A stretch of 64,000 nucleotides of DNA from Cenococcum geophilum 1.58 (lineage: Eukaryota > Ascomycota > Dothideomycetes > Gloniales > Gloniaceae), in the NCBI GenBank assembly GCA_001692895.1, contig KV748237.1, positions 868,001 to 932,000 of the forward strand, in the 5' to 3' direction. Below the pieces are notes generated by a model. The model saw only the letters and a program-made list of their open reading frames with translations. It made no database searches and had not been told where the DNA came from. Each line of letters begins with the position of its first letter. The first letter of the stretch is position 1. The position numbers were made by a program, and so were the translations under genes. Positions 1 through 13,399 of the stretch are shown here, piece by piece.

Positions 1-689
1 ATCCTACCTACCTTTAACGTACGACACCCCGTCAATTCTATACCTACTATAGCGTTAACCTATCTAAAGAAGTACGAGAAGGACATTAACCCGGAAATAT
101 GGAATACTAATATAATTAACTTTATAAACGCTAAGCAATAGGACCTAAACGGATTCTTATTATACTGTATAGTATACTATAAAGACAGTAAATATAACAA
201 TACTATACTATAGTACTGTATAAGGGAGGACTTTATTAAATGGATAAAGGGAATATAGACTTCTATAAAGAAGGATATTATATAAGACTTCCGTAACTTC
301 TTATGGGAGTATAGAGTCTTTATACCTATAGATAGGGGTACTATTAGAGATAATATTTAGGAGCAGGTTATTAACGTAAAAGAAGAGCACAAATAGACTC
401 TATAAGAGATTAAGCACCAACTACGCACTATAAGGAAGCTTAACTTATAATGGAATCTAAGTAATATACCTCTAAAGACGAATCTACCTCCGCCCTTAAC
501 TCCTCTGTATCTAATTTAACCTATAGCTTTAATATTAGATACTATACCCTAATATAAGCAGGTATAGGATCCTATTACTCCACAATTTAATAACCTTTAG
601 ACTCCACCGACTAGACCTACGTCCCCACTATAGCCTATAATACAACTTCTACCTCCTCTATCTTAATCTTAAATCGAAGGCAGTTTAAA

Positions 690-3600
690 ATTGCTTATAG
701 AGCTTGCAAAGCTCTACTTAGATTAGGAGAAGAAGTTTAGCGGGGAATTATATAATATTCTTAATTTAAAACTATATATCTTTTATAACTGTTGCTAAAT
801 AGTAGGAATAGAGTCTAATTAATACTATAACGCCTATTCCATTATGCTTAAGGGCCGAGCTAGTACCTTCTATTATAATTATTTAGTAGGAAAAGGATAT
901 AATTTTAACCGCATAATATATAAGTTAAGATACCACTTTAAAATAGAAGAGAATAAGTAGCAGTATATATTAGAATAGAGAGAGGCTACCTTTTTAAGGA
1001 TTATTGCTACAAACCCAGGTGTCCCTTAGCTTAATTATCTTTAAAAGCTCTTTAATTAACTTTAGATAATTTAGCGTGGTTTATCCAAATTATATTAAGA
1101 GGACTTTAGCCTATATAATTAAGTCATTAGCGCATATTAAGGTATTAAAGAATATAACCTTACTCTCTTTAATCCTATAAATACTTTTAAAGGAGTATAT
1201 ACTTAATTAAGATCTTCTATTAGCACCGCTCTACGCTCTTAAAAAGTATAGCAATTTAACGCCTAACTCTAACCTACTTTAATTAACCCGCCCGGCTAAT
1301 ATAATTATAACTAGACTGATTAAACATATAGTAGCCGTAGTAGGTAATATAGTAGAGGGTATAATTAATAACTATAAGGTAAAGGTGGAGGTCCTTATAG
1401 AGGTTTATTTTAAAGTAATTGCTAGAAAAAGTACTACGTTTATAAGAAACCGAATTACTAGTTAACTAGGCATTCTTTTAATAAGCGAAAGGAGGTATAT
1501 AATAAGTTTCGCTAGAGTATAAGAAACGTTAGAAATTATAAAGCTACTATAGCTTACTTTTAAAGCTTCCTAGTTTAATATAAAGGCGTAGAAGATCTTA
1601 AGGGTAAGGTTAATAAGGCTAAATAGCTCCTTATAGATATAGAAATTAAGGACTACTTACCCAACTAATACTTTACTAAGTATAGTAAGGTAAATAGTAC
1701 ACAAACCGTTACTATTCTTAATAACTAATCTACGCTCCATTTTACTATAAAGTTAAATATCTTTAATAAGCTAAAGGAGAGCTCTACATTCTCCTTTAAT
1801 AATAGATACTCAGCGAACGTCTTCTATAGTATTATGCTAGATATAGAAGCCGTAGGAGTATCTATAGCAGGAGAACCTCAAGTTTAAGCTCTTTAATAAC
1901 TTAATACTTCTGTCTAGATTAATTAATTAATGGCAGGCTAATATATAATACGTTTTAGTAAGGGTACCGCGATCTCTCTTAGTACAATTAGGGTCCAAAC
2001 CCCCTTAGGATATATTACTTTCTATATTATTCCTATAAACACTCCATTTCTATTCTATATTAGAGATATAAATAAATTAGGCGTTAAGCTTAATAACCTT
2101 AAGAATATACTTATACAGGGAGATAATCGGGTGCCTATTATATATAAGTAGGGTTACCCTTAGCTACTCCTTTAATAACTAGAAAAGAGTGTTACTTAGA
2201 GCTATTTAACTAAGTTAGAGTTACGTTAACTATACTATTATTTTAGCCACCTATCCGTTTACTAATTGCTTAGGGTTCTTTAATAAATAGGCTATAAAGT
2301 TAAGGTTAAGGCAATTAAGTATCTTATAAAGTACTGCTATTACTACTAAATAAACCAGAAGTCCCCTAGCTGATTTAAGTTCACCCTTAAAGATAACTAC
2401 AACTTTAACTTCTATATTATTGTTAACGTTATATATCTTAGCGNCAAGCCAGTACTTTAAGTTATTAACTTCTTAACCTCCTTCTAAGCCGCACGTTTCT
2501 TAAAGAATATATTAGCTAGAAACGTATAGGATACCCTATAATTATGCTAGATTAATATCTACCTAGGACCCCCTAATTAAATTGTCTATAATATAGGAAA
2601 GAACTTCTTATCTATAGAGTTCCAATAACAGATAAAGGCAATAGCAATTAAGGTTAAGGAAGTCCCTATTAAGGCATATAATAGTATTAGGAAAGTAGAA
2701 CAATATTATACGCTATTACGCCGCGTATATAAGATTATCTCTTTAGAATTAGAGGATGCTAGCAAAAAACTTACCTTATAAATAGCTATTAAAGCCATTA
2801 ATAATTCCGCTGGCCCGGATGGACTTATACCTATATTACTAGTCTTTAGCACCTACCCTTAAATAACTAATAATTCTTTACTGTCTCCCTCTATTATATA
2901 ATAAGCTAAGGCTATTTATAAGGCAATAAAGGAGGTATAATATCTCTACGCTATACGCTAGGTTAACAACGCACTAGGAATAAGAAATGGCCTAAATACC
3001 TTAACTACGCTTAATCTGCCACTCTAGTCTAAGGTACGCGTATAGTATAAAAAGGGAGGATAGTTAGGCCCATATTAACTTATTATAATTAATAATTAAA
3101 CTTATACTATTTAGATGCCTTATAGACCCACTTAATTCCGTTTAACTATTATTAAGCCTTACTATAAAGATAATAATTCTAAGCCTTTATAGGATGCTAT
3201 AGAAGACGCCCTAGAAGAGAGCTATAATTAATATACTCTAGAAGGCGACCATAATTCTAATATAATTATAGTAGATATACCGCAACTATAACGCAGTAGA
3301 GGTCGCCTAAAGGGATCACGAAATTACTAACATTTTATTAATTTTAAAAAGCAATTTGTCGCCGCTATTAAGAATAGAGTTAAGCTATTAATGGCCTTTA
3401 TAACAGTTAAGGAAAAGGCTAACTTTAAACTCGTAAAACAGCTCTAAAAGGAAGGTCGTATTATAACTCCTAGAGCTCCTTTTTAAGTATCTAATAAGTA
3501 GAAGATTAATAGCCTTATTATAAGAGGAGTCTTTAAATTTAAGAAGTATAACCCTACCAAGTTTAATAAAGTTCGCATCTTTAAGTTAAGAATGGTTAAT

Positions 3601-5020
3601 AAGATTAAAGGTAAAGCTACTAACGCCCTATTTAAGAAATTAAGGCTTATTATCTAAGGCTATAATAATAATAGTAAGGAGGTAATTTTTATATAATCTC
3701 CTATGATTTAACGAGCCAGTTAGCGAGTTATTATTATACTAGCTCCCTCTCTAATAAAGAATAGAATAGCGGTCTATCTATAAGATATTACTTAGGCCTA
3801 TACCTAATTAGAGATACACCTTAGCGCTTAATATTAGCATATCTTCTAGAGTAAATTCGCCACTAATATTCCGAAGATATAATTATAGTTATGCTTAAGC
3901 CATTATATAGAATCGCAGAAGCAGGAATTCACTAGTAGGCTACCTATAGCAAGCACCATAAAGAGAAGCTTTTAATAACTACTTTTATATTTAATCCCTA
4001 CTTCCTTATTACAACTATAGAAACTTTATTTAGAATTATTAGTATATAAACCAATAATATAATTATCTTAGGAGATAACTAATTCTTAGCTCTTAAAGAA
4101 GACGAGCTAGTAAAGGCAAATCTTATAGCAAAGCTAAAGGAAAAGCTTAATTTGATAATACTATTACTCTTTAATGGATGTATCCTCTCCCTAAATAAGG
4201 ATTCTATTGCTTTGTGCCAGAAGGGTTAAGGTAAAAAGATTAACGTTATTAATGTTAATTCTCTAAAATAAGGATATGTAGAGTAACGCGCTTATAGAGC
4301 TTATATTACTTCTATCTATTAACCTAAGGCTTTATTTAATCTCTCTATTACCGCTTAACACTAGGAACTAACTAAGGATAACGTCCTTGCCCTAAATAAG
4401 CGTCTCTTTTAGTAAATAAACTATCTTAACTAGGGACTACTCTACATACCTATTAATCTTCCCACCGCTAAGCTCTTTATATTTATTAATAGATTATTTA
4501 TAAATAATAAAGATTTTAGCTCCTAGCTAGGATATAAGATTATTATTATAAACGAATTTACTAGAGAGAATAACTTTACGATTTACGGCAATCTTATCTA
4601 TTAGAGCTTAATTAAGAGTAAGCGCGTTACTTAAAGCGTTCTAGTATTAGAGATATATAGAATAGTTGGCGGAGTTAATATAGTAATTGCAATTAGAACT
4701 ACCCTAAAGATAATTATAAATTAACTCGAACTTCCTATTATCCCTATAATCGTATATACTAACTTATATTCCCTCTATAAGTATTTAGTTAAGCTTAGTA
4801 CCACAAAGGAGAAGCGCCTTATAATCAATATTATAGCACTTTATTAATCCTATAAACGGCAAAAACTCTTTAAAATTTAATAGGTTAATAGATAAGATAA
4901 CCTAATAGATATAATAACAAAGCTAAACCTAAACAAGGTTCTAGAAACGTTTGTTAATACCAACACTCTATATATATAAGTTAAAGGTTAGGTTAAAAGG
5001 GAGTAAAAGTATAACGCTCT
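690..5020 (+). pseudogene. Copia-A gag-pol polyprotein remnant
   Basis: Reading through stops gives a fungal Ty1/copia polyprotein. Gag is about 690-1,300. The zinc-knuckle region near 1,430-1,500 has its cysteines changed to tyrosine (TGY to TAY). The protease active site is at about 1,835. Integrase follows, with its HHCC module at about 2,235-2,360 where the second pair reads KYCYYYQ, and the integrase core is at 2,390-2,800. Reverse transcriptase spans about 3,600-4,250, with the copia-typical stretches QSPMIQRASQR and YLQDITQAYTQ. RNase H ends near 5,020. In-frame TAG/TAA stand at former Gln positions throughout and no domain is open, so the gene is dead. The family call rests on domain order and motifs read by eye. 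Confidence 0.85.
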
Positions 5021-5049
5021 ATAGACCCTAATTTTAACTAGCTAATTAG

Positions 5050-5076
5050 GATTTTCTATACCCGGCATAGAAAATC
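5050..5076. repeat. Palindrome GATTTTCTAT-7nt-ATAGAAAATC
   Basis: Perfect 10-bp arms (5,050-5,059 and 5,067-5,076) around ACCCGGC. The symmetry continues imperfectly outward (AGCTAAT... on the left, ...ATTAGCT on the right). A nearly identical palindrome is found at 13,108-13,134 in an unrelated element. Confidence 0.75.
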
Positions 5077-5290
5077 GCTATTAGCTTGCTTGCCACTAGC
5101 GCCTTAGCGGCCCGCGTAGGATGTCTACCTATAACTTCTTAGCAAGAAAGCACCACGTGCTAAGAGGCAAATTTTTGGGATAGCGAGACTTATATTACAA
5201 TAGTAATAGTAAGTAAGGAGGATCTATATTTGTTATAATAGTTAAGCAGTATTTATATATAGATGGCAACTATAAAAAAAGAGTTGCTAG

Positions 5291-5477
5291 TGTCGGGAAT
5301 AAGGCAAGTTACCGTCACGTAATGGCAAGTTGCTATTACATGTCGCCGCGGCACTAGCGTAGCGAGGAGCCTTAAGCTCCTCACCCTCCCTCATTCCAAT
5401 TAATAAGCTTTATTAACCAACATTACTATAACCTACTTGAGTAGTCATTATTGGTAAGTCACCTTGTGTGACTAATA
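5291..5477 (+). repeat. 3' LTR of Copia-A (187 bp)
   Basis: Starts TGTCGGGAATAAGG and ends ACTAATA (a RIP form of ...ACTAACA). A purine-rich run (AAAAAAAGAG) lies just upstream. It is homologous to the reverse complement of the 217-bp solo LTR at 60,610-60,826, sharing the GGCAAGTT(A/G)CC repeats, CCGCGGCACTAGCGT, and the AAGGAAC/GTTCC-type hairpin. Flanks give no target duplication because the partner LTR is outside the window. Confidence 0.75.
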
Positions 5478-5881
5478 ATTATATAACGTTCTCTAGTTCT
5501 TACTAATTTACTATAGCCTTAATTTTCTTTAGATCTATACTAAGTTGGCCTAGTTTAATAATAAATCTAATAAAATTGGTCTTCCTAGNGAAGAACTTGN
5601 ATTTCTTAATTACTACTAGCATCTGTTCTTTCTATAGTCTCTTTAAAACCTATTTAATATATTCCCCGTATTCTTTCTTAGTTATTAAGTAGATAATAAT
5701 ATTATTAAGGTATACTATAATAAATTTATCTAAGTGTTTTTCTAATATATTGTTAATACGTTTCTAAAATATCGCTAGTGCGTTTATAAGCCCAAATTGC
5801 ATAACTAATAGTTTATATAGTCCTTTCTTTAACCTAAAGGCTGCCTTTTATTTGTTACCTTTCTTAATTCTAATCTAATAG
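5478..5881 (-). pseudogene. Gypsy-B reverse transcriptase fragment (distal part)
   Basis: On the minus strand this matches the Gypsy-D RT region around 18,240-18,640, including the remnant of the catalytic box (YLNNIIIY for the usual YLDDILIY) and the stretch FVRFIIKLGQLSIDLKK. It continues exactly where the Gypsy-B body stops at 30,770, so 5,478-5,881 and 30,770-35,080 are one element split by Gypsy-C. Two N bases occur at 5,589 and 5,600. Confidence 0.8.
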
Positions 5882-6162
5882 TATAGTGGTGTAATTTGGC
5901 CCCTTAGATTTAATATCTAGATTAGGCGTAGCTTTAGGAGAGTCTAGGCCTTCTATAAGTTATATAGATCGGTTTAGAGCCCTTAAAGTCTTTAATAACT
6001 TAGGCGACACTAACAGATATACAATTTTCCTTTAATATACTCTTTTCTTTCTCTTCTTACTGCTTAATTCTGACTAAGGGTAACCGACTAATAGACTGAC
6101 CAATTGATTAATAGATAGCACTAAGACTTTCTAAGATCTTAGAGAGGTCGTACCCTCCTATA
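5882..6162 (+). repeat. 5' LTR of Gypsy-C
   Basis: Starts TATAGTGGTGTAATTTGG and ends CCCTCCTATA. Reading back TA to TG/CA at the ends gives TGTAG...CTACA termini. It is co-linear with the copy at 30,491-30,769. Confidence 0.8.
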
Positions 6163-6474
6163 TATTTTATGGCATTCTATATAGGGACGACGGCAAGCTC
6201 TTTAGATTAGAAGTCTGGTGCTTTATATATAGAAGACGTATAGGAACGATCTGGAACTGCGATAGAACGACTAAGATAAAGAAGCACGGGTATATAAGCG
6301 ACCTATACGTAGCTACCGCTATAAAGAATGAACTAATAACACTTGCTGAGCTCTTTATGCGGGAATAGTAGTCGGTAAGTAGCGATAAGAAGGCGAGTAC
6401 GTAGCATAGTAAGATGAAGGATAAAAGGAAGGACTATGGTACACCAGGAACAGTAGAGAAAAGTCTTTTATATT

Positions 6475-8000
6475 TTGTTTACTATATTTGCAACAGTCTA
6501 TACTATTATTCTCGCATTTATTAGAGCTACCTTTAAATTTATAACAATGGCGACAGTACTAATAAAGGGATTATTAGGAATATTAGGCCTATTTTACGAT
6601 AACAGTAAGGGTGCTAAAAAGGGAGAGGAAAGTAAGCAGCCTATTAAACCGCGAAGCTCTTCTAAACTAGGGTATACGATACTAACCTTAACTCCCACAA
6701 TGTTAGGGACCGATAACCCTTAATAGATAGAGGATAAGGGTTACGAGGTCCACCTGCCTATCCCTAGAAAGACTATAGGTCTGCTACCTCCTACTAAACT
6801 ACTAATAGAATAAGATAAGGTATATGTTATAGCCTAGCCTATACCGGCTCTAGGAATCCCTAGAACCCCTTACTTTACGGGATAAAATATGTTGTAATTT
6901 ATTGAATAGTATAAGCGGCTATGTATCCAGCACCGTGTTATGGATAATAAAAAGTATTAAGGATTTCTGGAGTATTGCGACTATTAGATAGGGATATAGA
7001 TCTAAAGTCTGCCTAAGTTTACTATTAGTAACTAGATGGAACTTATAGGAAAGCTTAGGACAGACTACTAAGGAAGTAACTACTTTTAATAAGTTAAAAC
7101 GGTAGAATTTTTAGAAGCTTATATACTATAGTGTAGAAATAATCTACCTAGTAGTATACGCGAATACTATAGGCAGTTTACGTTAATCTCCTAGAAGGTT
7201 ACTAAGGCTAGTAATTTAGAAAACCGTAAACAAGGGTACTAGTTCGCAAGAGGACTCCTATTTAAATACTAAAGATATATAATAACTAAAACAGAAGCCG
7301 ACCCCAATAGGCGAAAGTCTTTTAACTTCTACCTGCTGAGGAAAGCTATAGAAGATAGGCTTAATTCGCATAAAGACGCCAATTAGTTATTAATTATAAA
7401 TCCTAAGGAATAAGGCCTTTGTTAGCTAGTTAGACAATTCTATAATTAGTAACTAGCTATAATAAACTAAAGAGATACTACCCTTTAACTACCTATAGTC
7501 TCTTAGCTAAGCGAGTTAGTAAATACCTGTTAAGCGACTTAGGAAATAGACCCTAAATTAGAGAAACTTACTAATTAACTCCGAAAGCTTAATCTTAGGA
7601 TAGTTAGATTGGTAGGTATTGTATCTTTAATGCTATTCCTAGATAGGATTTGCTAAGATTTAATATGGTATACATAGCTCCTAAATAGGGCGTTAATGCG
7701 TTAAGAATAAATGGACCTATAACCGGCACTAGGTAATAATAGACTATAGCCACCCTATAAGGGAGCGCTATAAAAACGATATAAGCCGGGCCTAGGAAGG
7801 TATAGAGGGCTAGGGAACTTTAGCGCATACTAGATATAAAATTAGACATATTATAGATATAGGGGTGCCCACTATTTTATTAATTAGTGTCCAGAGCTTA
7901 AAGAGTTAGTTTGTTATAGTTTCCTATATATAAATAAAAATAACTAAATATACGCTAGAACACGTAAGCGCCTAGGAAATATAATTCTGTATTTACTAAG
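6475..8000 (+). pseudogene. Gypsy-C gag remnant
   Basis: Opens with an uninterrupted 82-codon stretch (6,475-6,723) that has a hydrophobic start. It then continues, through many TAG/TAA, as a capsid-like region. It ends in a CCHC-type zinc knuckle remnant at about 7,850-7,895 (YYRYRGAHYFINQC, where the first two cysteines are now tyrosine). The TGY to TAY changes and stop codons in place of Gln/Trp are RIP-type. The exact start is uncertain because the upstream frame is also broken. Confidence 0.65.
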
Positions 8001-11000
8001 TGATAATTAGATTTAGTTTCTTAAAGACTAGCTAAGGTAGAACGCGAATATTAATCCTAATACGCTAGCGATAGGTGTTTAACTAAAGGTAGCTTCCGTA
8101 GAGCTTGTAGAGAGTAATAACGCTAAAAGTAAAGAGGAACTTAGTAAGTCCTAGGAAGATATATACTAAATAAAGTTAATATACATTAATTTAGTAGGGG
8201 CCGCAACCTAATTATAGCCTATGCTATAGGTATATAATCTTAAAAGACCGTAAGGGGAAGTAAGGGTAATAAAATAGCCTCTAAAACTATCTAGTCTATA
8301 ACCGGCAATGGTTTAAAATATACAACTAGGAGGATATATCCAAATTACACTATGGCCCTAGTAGCAGGCTCCTTAACCACCGTTAAGCAGTAATAGGGGT
8401 AATGAAATGAATTACACTAAATAGCTAAGACAGACGGAGTAAATAGCGGATGCAATAATAATAGTTAAAGCATTACAACTAAAGCCAGTTAGGATAATGG
8501 ATATACTAAAAGGAAATATTCTAAGCCCAATAGTGATAGCGGATAAGATCTTATTAAAAACTATTAAAGTTACTATTAGTGACTGCCTTATATACATGCC
8601 TAAAGTTATAAGGCTATTCTTTAAACCTTTTCTACTACCCCTTGCGGAGCCTTACTAATAGAAGTAGGAGGACGTTAAGGTATCCGTGTTATTAGTATAC
8701 CTAACGTTCTACGCTAATTAAGCCGGCCTAACAACTGCTAAAGTGGACTAGATCGAATAAGAAGTAGAATTTATCTAGTTTTAAAGGCGGTGCCTAAAGG
8801 TAGAAGTGTAGATAGGAGATAGAAGGGCTAAATGCTTAATTAACTCTGGAGCTAAGCTTAACCTTATTAAGGAAAGCGTAGCCCTATAATACGGCCTACT
8901 AATATTAAGTCTGCTTTTATAGTTATAAGGCGCGCGTCTAACGTCTATAAATGGAACTTAGTCTAAGTTTATTAAGCTAGTATATGCGGTCCCTATAGTA
9001 ATAGGTAACGTCTTAATATCTATAACGTTTATTGCTATAGGGGAAATGTTATATAAGGTGATACTTAGTAAGCTATAGTTAGTAAGGGCTAGACTAGTAA
9101 TAAAACGAACCGTAATAGGTTAGGTATCTTATATTATTTAATTAAAAGATAGTAGAGTTAAAACGAGGTTCTTAATATTCTATAAAGATGCAATGTTCTT
9201 TAAACTAGATAAAGGTATTAGTATAGAAAACAGTTTAGGAAATGTATAGCTAGTATAACCGCTAGGATTATATCCGGGGTTACTTATAACTTAGCGTATT
9301 AGGATAAGAAGGATATAAAGAATAAAGAGGAGGGAAATAAGGTGCGGCTTTAATATGGACGTATACTGTTTTAGATATCCGCTAGACAGAGCTATTAGCA
9401 AAAAGAGGAGCATAATATTAGATAGAAAGAGCTCGACAGTAAAACGTTAAAGGAAGTCTTAAAGAAATATTTAAGGAAGAATTAGAAGCTAGTATTTAAA
9501 GTAAAAGCTAAGTCCCTTATATATTAAATATTAAAGACGACGGATCTATTTATAATATAAATAGAAAGCTGCTAGAGTAAGGCTTAACTAAACGCTATAA
9601 ATATAGCAACTGTGTATAAATGGAAAGCAGATAAAGTCTACCTAGTTAATTTATTGGCACCAGATGGAACAGTTATAAGAGGTATAGTAAAATAGTAAGA
9701 GGTGGCCTTATGTCGACAAAAGGCGTCTATTTAAGGATTACCTCTTAAACCGTATAATTATTTCCTTAAGCCGCGATATACTAAGCTGGCCTATAGTATA
9801 TAACTAAAGCTAGAATAATTAGAGCGTATAATTATAGGAGATATTTAGCTAAGAGAATAAGAGATCCTTAAGGCCATATTATTTAACTAAGAAGAGGCTC
9901 TAGTATAGGAGTTCTCTAAGATGGGTCGCGTTAGTAGAGATATAACCCCACTACTAAAGATTAAAACTGTGCCATATAAAGTATAGTAAGTACTAAACTT
10001 TCTAGTACCTAGGGCCCTATAAGGAGAAGTGATAAATATATTACGAGAACGACTAGCTTAAGGGACTTTAGAATATTACAAAAGCCTATATAGGAATCTA
10101 TAGTTTCTTATAAGTAAGAAGGAACGTAATAAGTACTAACTAATTAATGCAGCAATAAATATCAACTAAGTAACTGTTAGGGACGTAAATCTGTTACTAT
10201 ATGCCGATAAATTTTCTAAGGAGTTTGTGGGGTATAAGGTTATATCTCTAGTGGACTTCTTCTCTAGCTATAACTAATTAGAGCTAAATATAGAAAGCCA
10301 GAACCTAACGGCTTTTATAATACCTTTAGGACTTTTATAATAAATAATGGTACCTATAAAAGGCACAAATTCTATAGCCTAGTTTGTGCGGATAATTACT
10401 AAGATTTTAGAACGGTACATCCCACACTATACCCTGCTATTTCTGGATAATATTATAGTAAAAGGCCCATAGATAGTATATAATGGGGAGGAGAGCCTTT
10501 TAGGTATATGTAGATACATTTTGGAATATATTGTATAGCTAAACGGAGTGCTTGCCGATTTAGAACGAGCTAGGTATATAATTTTAGGCGTAAAGTCTTA
10601 TTTCTATAAAGACGAGATTATAGTAGTTGGCTACCGCTGTAATAGAAAAGGGCGATATTTAGAAGAGTTAAAGGTTATAAAGATTATTTACTAGAAAGAC
10701 TATAAAGACGTTACGTTGGCCTAAGCGTTCCTAGGAGTTATTGTATATTACTAAATATAGGTAGAAGACTTTATAATTAAGGCAGAGCTAATCTTCTAAC
10801 TACTATAAGTAAACGTTCCGTTTATATAGGGTATAGAGTAGATAGCTACTATAAAGACTCTAAAGTATACAGTTACTACTATACCCGTATTAGTTTAGCT
10901 AGATTATAGTAAAGGGGCTAGGCTAATTATTCTTGCTATTAACGGATGCAAGAATAGATAGGGGTGCGGCTTTATATAACTGGATATATAAGGTTATTAT

Positions 11001-12850
11001 TACCTATATTAATATAAAAGCGGTATCTAGTCTTAGGCGGAGTAAAAATATAACTTAAGAAAGCTTAAATATTGAGCGTTGCTATATGCGTTAAAGAAGT
11101 GTTGCGTATACCTATACGGCGTTTACTTTATAGTAGAGACGGATGTGAATACCTTAGTTATATAACTAAATTATACTACTACTAATTTACTTAGAGCCTT
11201 AATAATAAGATGGCTAGTATAGATCTAGCTATAGGACTTTAATGTTAGATATATGCTAGGGAAAAAGAATAGCCTAGTTAATGGACTTTTATAACGGCTA
11301 CCTAATAGTAAACGACCTAATAAGCCGACTAAGGATATTAAAGAGTTTATTAACTATAAACTAAGTGCCTTAGAATATACGGCTGCCCCTCTTAAAATAG
11401 AAGCGGGTTTGCTACTAGAAGACTTATATTTAAAGGAATCTTAAGAGATTACGAAGTGGCTAGTAACCTTATAACGTCTGAAAGAGATAAATACTAAAGA
11501 GTTTAAAAAGTTTAAATAATATACGCTAAAGTTCCTAGTGCGTAATCGACAGCTTTTTTGCTAATAGTTAAAAAATATACTAATGCGAAGGGTAGTTAAT
11601 AGTAAGGACGCTTAGTAGGAGATTATTAAAAGCCTTTATAATTAAAGCGGATATTATAGATAAGAGGGAACGTATTAGAGGATCTTAAATTAATATTAGT
11701 GGCTAGGGCTATAGGATTAGATATTATGGCATATTAAGTTATATTTGTAATACTAGAAGTAATAGCCAGAATAGGAAGAAGAAGTAATATACCCTATATA
11801 GGAGTCTACCTTATAGTAATAAGTAGCAGTAGATATTATATTTATACCTTTAAGCCGTCTTAGATTTTGGTACCTAGCTATTACCTAAAAATATATATCT
11901 AGATAGGTGGAAGCTTGCGCCCTTTAAAATAAGGATATAAAAAGTATAGTAAAGTTCCTCTATAAAGATATTATCTGCCAATAGGGAGTATTTAGATAAC
12001 TCTTTGTAGATAGTAAAGGAGAGAATGCTAATATTACCGCTACGCTTGTAGAGCTCTATAATATTAAGAGGGTTATAGCTTCCGCTTACTACGCTTAGGC
12101 GTAAGGCTTTATAGAGTAAGGCTATAAACCTATAATAGACGCTTTGGCGAAGATGGATGGCTTATAGCTAAATAATCTTTATACCGTTTTGTGGGTAGAT
12201 AGGATAACTATTAAGTGGCCTACGGAAATAACGCCGGTAAGAGTTATATGCGGATATAAGTATGTCCTTTTTATTAAACTCTGTATACTTACTTAGTAGA
12301 CGCTGCCTTAGTAAATAGTCCGGACTACTATAGAGCTGCTAGCACTTTATATAAAGTAGTTTAATTAAAGAGACGTAGATATAAAAGAGGCTATTACGCG
12401 TATAAGACAACTAAGGGTAGCAAATAAGGAGTACTTTAATAATACCTACCATATTCGCTAGGACGGATTTAAGGTTAGAGATATAATTATACTTTATAAT
12501 ACGTAGCTTAAGCAAGACTATTCTAGCAGTTATAAGTTAGATTTAAAATGGCTAGGCCCGTTTTGTGTATATAAAAGTTACCCTTATAAAGGATAGTACT
12601 TAATTAAGGATCTTAATAGCACGCCATTCTATAATTAAACTCTAGGGAATAGATTAAAGAAGTTTTATTAGTAATAGATGTCTAAGGTCCACTAGGAAGA
12701 CTAGCTTAACCAGTTAGGCAGAACTATGCTATAAGAAATAATAGTAGAGCTAGAACCTAAGGAGGATATTATATAAAATCCACCAGTATCGCAACACTGT
12801 GTAGTTTAAGAAGTATATGTTCTAGAAAGATTGTTTAATAGAATTAAGTA
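8000..12850 (+). pseudogene. Gypsy-C pol remnant (PR-RT-RH-IN)
   Basis: An aspartic-protease site lies near 8,830-8,880 (CLINSGAKLNLI, from the usual LIDSG type). The RT contains VDFFSSYNQLEL at about 10,250-10,285 and FLDNI at about 10,440 (for FLDDI). RNase H covers about 10,900-11,300 with LYGVYFIVETD. Integrase covers about 11,600-12,300, with a zinc-binding part, a core VDSKGENANITAT near 12,005, and AYYAQAQGFIEQG for the usual YHPQANGMVERG. This domain order is Gypsy (Metaviridae). All frames contain RIP-type stops. The tail after about 12,700 (YVLERLFNR...) may be a weak chromodomain-like or linker segment. Confidence 0.8.
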
Positions 12851-13399
12851 TAAAATATTTAACTAGGGGATAGTTAAGTTCTAAGGTAGGGGAGGGGATA
12901 TAGATAATAGCTGTGTAATCCGTCCGTTTATTTGCCGTATTTCCTAAAGCTCTTTCTATTATACTTTCTTATTTACTTTTTTTAGTTACAGGAATCTAAT
13001 ATGTAGTGGTAGTAAGGTAAGGATAGAAGAATATTTACGTATAACTATCTAGTATTATTTACTGCAAAGATATTAGCTCCGCTTACCGCCTTTACTAAGC
13101 TAATAGTGATTTTCTATCCTAGGGATAGAAAATTATAATTAGTCTATTTAATGATTAGAGCTAGTAGAACTCTATACTACTACCTAAATTTAGTAGACTA
13201 TTTAGATTAGGAAACCCTATTTAGAACTTTACCTTTTCGCCCTTAATAAACCTTAAATATAGTTATAATTAGTTAAAGTTATAAGTAAATAGAATTAATA
13301 ATAGTATATTTATTATATCTTTATCTAGTAGACCTCTAGTACTATATAAAGGAGTTAAGTAATAGATTAGTGACGTTTTTATAGAAGTTAGAGGCTTTA
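12851..13399. other. Spacer between Gypsy-C pol and the extra ORF
   Basis: AT-rich, no readable domain on either strand. It contains the palindrome at 13,108-13,134. Confidence 0.5.
13108..13134. repeat. Palindrome GATTTTCTATCC-TAG-GGATAGAAAATT
   Basis: Arms 13,108-13,119 and 13,123-13,134 match in 11 of 12 bases; the last pair is a C/T difference. The outward extension (AGCTAATAGT...) resembles the palindrome at 5,050-5,076. Confidence 0.7.

Larger units (their letters stand above)
1..5477 (+). mobile_element. Copia-A: 5'-truncated (by window) Ty1/copia retrotransposon, RIP-degraded
   Basis: The element enters from the left edge, so its 5' LTR is outside the window. Order of the visible remnants is gag, zinc knuckle, protease, integrase, reverse transcriptase, RNase H, a non-coding tail and a 3' LTR (5,291-5,477). 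This gag-pro-int-RT-RH order is that of Ty1/copia. It abuts a minus-strand Gypsy RT fragment at 5,478, so it appears to have inserted into Gypsy-B; the target duplication cannot be checked without the 5' end. Practically every expected Gln codon reads TAG or TAA, which points to RIP. Confidence 0.85.

Noticed and set aside
5281..5482. Target duplication around the Copia-A 3' LTR
   Set aside because: GCTAG on the left against ATTAT on the right do not match, as expected when the left side is element interior; the real partner is outside the window.
8412..8597. 61-codon minus-strand frame, hydrophobic
   Set aside because: Shadow of Gypsy-C gag-pol; hydrophobic character follows from AT-rich RIP sequence.
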